Shown: in pieces, positions 6,055-6,863 of the stretch
How the letters are laid out: the number at the start of each line of letters is the position of its first letter
Position numbering within the stretch: position 1 is the first letter of the stretch
Assembly (NCBI GenBank): GCA_023129805.1
Contig: JAGMBK010000092.1
Span: forward strand, 1 to 6,863
DNA length: 6,863 nt
Source of the DNA: Candidatus Zixiibacteriota bacterium
GTDB taxonomy: Bacteria > Zixibacteria > MSB-5A5 > SM1-73
Direction of reading: 5' to 3'
Translations under genes and position numbers: made by a program
Notes under the pieces: generated by a model
Database searches by the model: none
Told to the model about the DNA's origin: nothing
What the model saw: the letters and a program-made list of their open reading frames with translations, nothing else

Positions 6055-6172
6055 GTAGGACAGGTGCTTCTCTAGGAACCGCGTAGCCGAGGCTTTATGC
6101 CTCGGCACCCCGCCGAAGGCGGGGCTACGCGAGTCAAAGCAGACAGCCATCCCGCCAACGGCGGGACCCTAC
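6055..6172. repeat. Degenerate family B element (copy 3) with a family A copy inside it
   Basis: The left edge gtaggacagg (6055-6064) resembles the family B left end, gtagggacaggg. On the right, gacagcca (6142-6149) and ccctac (6167-6172) match family B core and right-end words in the correct order. Between those right-hand words sits cccgcc-aac-ggcggg (6151-6165), at the place where copy 1 carries its 48-base insert. The interior holds the complete family A element at 6080-6131. The degenerate match makes this less certain than copies 1 and 2. Confidence 0.5.
6080..6131. repeat. Two-hairpin repeat, family A copy 2
   Basis: The same perfect outer stem as copy 1, cgcgtagc (6080-6087) with gctacgcg (6124-6131), encloses two tandem hairpins. 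They are gccgaggc-tttat-gcctcggc (6086-6106) and ccccgcc-gaa-ggcgggg (6108-6124). Both inner hairpins differ in sequence from those of copy 1 at 886-945, so the outer frame is conserved and the contents are not. Confidence 0.8.
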
Positions 6173-6177
6173 GGCTC

Positions 6178-6197
6178 TTCGACATTTCGTTATGCCC
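6178..6197. repeat. Degenerate half copy of nested repeat family E
   Basis: These 20 bases match 2597-2616 at 16 positions, both beginning ttcgaca. The right half of the hairpin present at 2617-2637 is absent. It is the last repeat fragment before the methyltransferase gene. Confidence 0.4.
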
Positions 6198-6225
6198 ATG
6201 CATCAAGAAATAGTTGACTTCGGTT

Positions 6226-6232
6226 AGGGAGG
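6226..6232 (+). promoter_or_regulatory. Ribosome binding site of the methyltransferase gene
   Basis: A strong Shine-Dalgarno, agggagg, lies five bases before the ATG at 6238 and fixes that start. No convincing promoter was seen in the short non-repeat stretch 6198-6225. Confidence 0.75.
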
Positions 6233-6237
6233 ATATT

Positions 6238-6863
6238 ATGACTCAGGATAAGAACAAAATAGACTGGTCGGAGAAGTGCTGGAAGGAGATGCTGGTCGAC
6301 CAGCGCAAATCCCTGTGGCTTGAGGATACGCTGGATAAGTTAGCCGCCTGGCTGGGTCTGAAGCCCGGGATGACTGCGGTTGACGTGGGCTGTGGTTTGG
6401 GTTATCTGGGTTATACCTATTGGCGGTATTTTGGCCAAGGCGGACGTTACTTCGGTGTGGACATATCGCCGGAGCTAATCAGGGATGCGGAGGAAGGAGC
6501 GAAGGAATGGGCCAAAGACGGGAAAGCCTCTTTCAAAGTAGGCGACGCATATAAGCTGCCTTTTCCCGACGATCTCGCCGATTTGGTCATGTGCCAAATC
6601 CTGTTAATACACTTGGAAAAACCTGAAAGAGCTCTGGCTGAGATGATTCGGGTGGCCAAGCCTGGAGGGCTTGTTATGTGCAAGGAACCGGACAACGTCT
6701 CTACGATGCTGACAATGCGATATCCCTCCCTACCGGAATTGGAAATAGAGGAACAACTGTTAATTGCAAAGATAGTTATGACCTACAACCAAGGCCGGAT
6801 CAAACTGGGTCTCGGCGACTGGAGCATCGGCCGGAAGGTTCCCAGAATGATGAAAAAGCTGGG
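6238..6863 (+). CDS. Class I SAM-dependent methyltransferase, N-terminal part, 3' end off the window
   Basis: The frame from the ATG stays open to the end of the window (208 full codons plus two bases). It shows a Rossmann-type methyltransferase of the Methyltransf_11/25 kind. Motif I is AVDVGCGLGYLG (47-58), the glycine-rich SAM loop. GVDISPEL (73-80) carries Asp75, the expected ribose-binding acid. VGDAYKLPFPDDLADLV (101-117) is the motif II/III region, and ALAEMIRVAKPGG (132-144) is the typical post-motif helix and turn. An N-terminal stretch rich in Trp and charge (MTQDKNKIDWSEKCWKEML) precedes the fold. The substrate cannot be inferred; family members methylate small molecules, quinones, lipids or proteins. 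The gene lies 620 bases from the Shedu-like gene, separated by repeats, so no functional link is implied. Confidence 0.9.
   Translation, partial: MTQDKNKIDWSEKCWKEMLVDQRKSLWLEDTLDKLAAWLGLKPGMTAVDVGCGLGYLGYTYWRYFGQGGRYFGVDISPELIRDAEEGAKEWAKDGKASFKVGDAYKLPFPDDLADLVMCQILLIHLEKPERALAEMIRVAKPGGLVMCKEPDNVSTMLTMRYPSLPELEIEEQLLIAKIVMTYNQGRIKLGLGDWSIGRKVPRMMKKL

Noticed and set aside
6080..6131. tRNA-like cloverleaf
   Set aside because: Although it has a closing stem and two hairpins, it is about 52 bases, lacks anticodon and T-arm signatures and a CCA-like end, and its partner copy has unrelated arms.
5965..6150. A 61-residue minus-strand open frame in the repeat cluster
   Set aside because: It lies wholly over families D, A and B repeats and reads hairpin sequence; no ribosome site or domain is visible.
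5736..6165. CRISPR array from the recurring CCGCC-NNN-GGCGG units
   Set aside because: Spacing is irregular, the units are palindromic and only 13-17 bases, they lie inside other repeats, and no cas genes are present.

Overview
The window is a stretch of bacterial chromosome of moderate G+C. It carries five genes, all on the + strand, separated by gaps packed with short hairpin-rich dispersed repeats. The genes are compact, have clear Shine-Dalgarno sites in places, and include a paired M16 peptidase with a signal peptide and a bacterial OPT transporter. This suggests an uncultured Gram-negative-type bacterium, perhaps from the FCB superphylum or a related candidate phylum where such intergenic hairpin repeats are common. 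The taxonomic guess is inference only; no marker gene is present.

Layout. (1) 2-865 is the C-terminal part of an M16 (insulinase-like) zinc peptidase, cut by the window edge. (2) 967-2463 is a second, complete M16 protein with an N-terminal signal or anchor. Its HxxEH zinc site is destroyed but the R/Y substrate-binding pair is kept. The upstream partner shows the opposite for R/Y, so the two look like catalytic and recognition halves of one heterodimer. (3) 2464-2701 is a gap filled by a composite repeat. (4) 2702-4663 is an OPT-family oligopeptide or metal-chelate transporter. (5) 4664-4979 is a gap holding a large two-hairpin inverted-repeat element, followed by a good sigma70-type promoter. 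(6) 4980-5618 is a visibly AT-richer lone gene of the Shedu (SduA/DUF4263) nuclease family, a probable acquired anti-phage gene, with an E-x-E in place of the usual E-x-K. (7) 5619-6237 is a 620-base gap that is almost wholly repeats laid end to end and nested in each other. (8) 6238 to the window end is the N-terminal part of a class I SAM-dependent methyltransferase.

How it fits together. The M16 pair and the OPT transporter could serve peptide degradation and peptide uptake, but the OPT substrate cannot be read from sequence and the link is only proximity. The Shedu-like gene has its own promoter and sits between repeat clusters, as expected of an independently acquired defence gene.

The most unusual signal is the repeats. 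At least two repeat families (one framed by cgcgtagc/gctacgcg, one by gtagggacag/ctgtccctac) recur with the same ends but different hairpins inside. A small hairpin of the form CCGCC-NNN-GGCGG recurs seven times as cargo in different hosts. One repeat lies inside another at 6055-6172. This looks like a modular, nested hairpin-repeat system rather than ordinary terminators.
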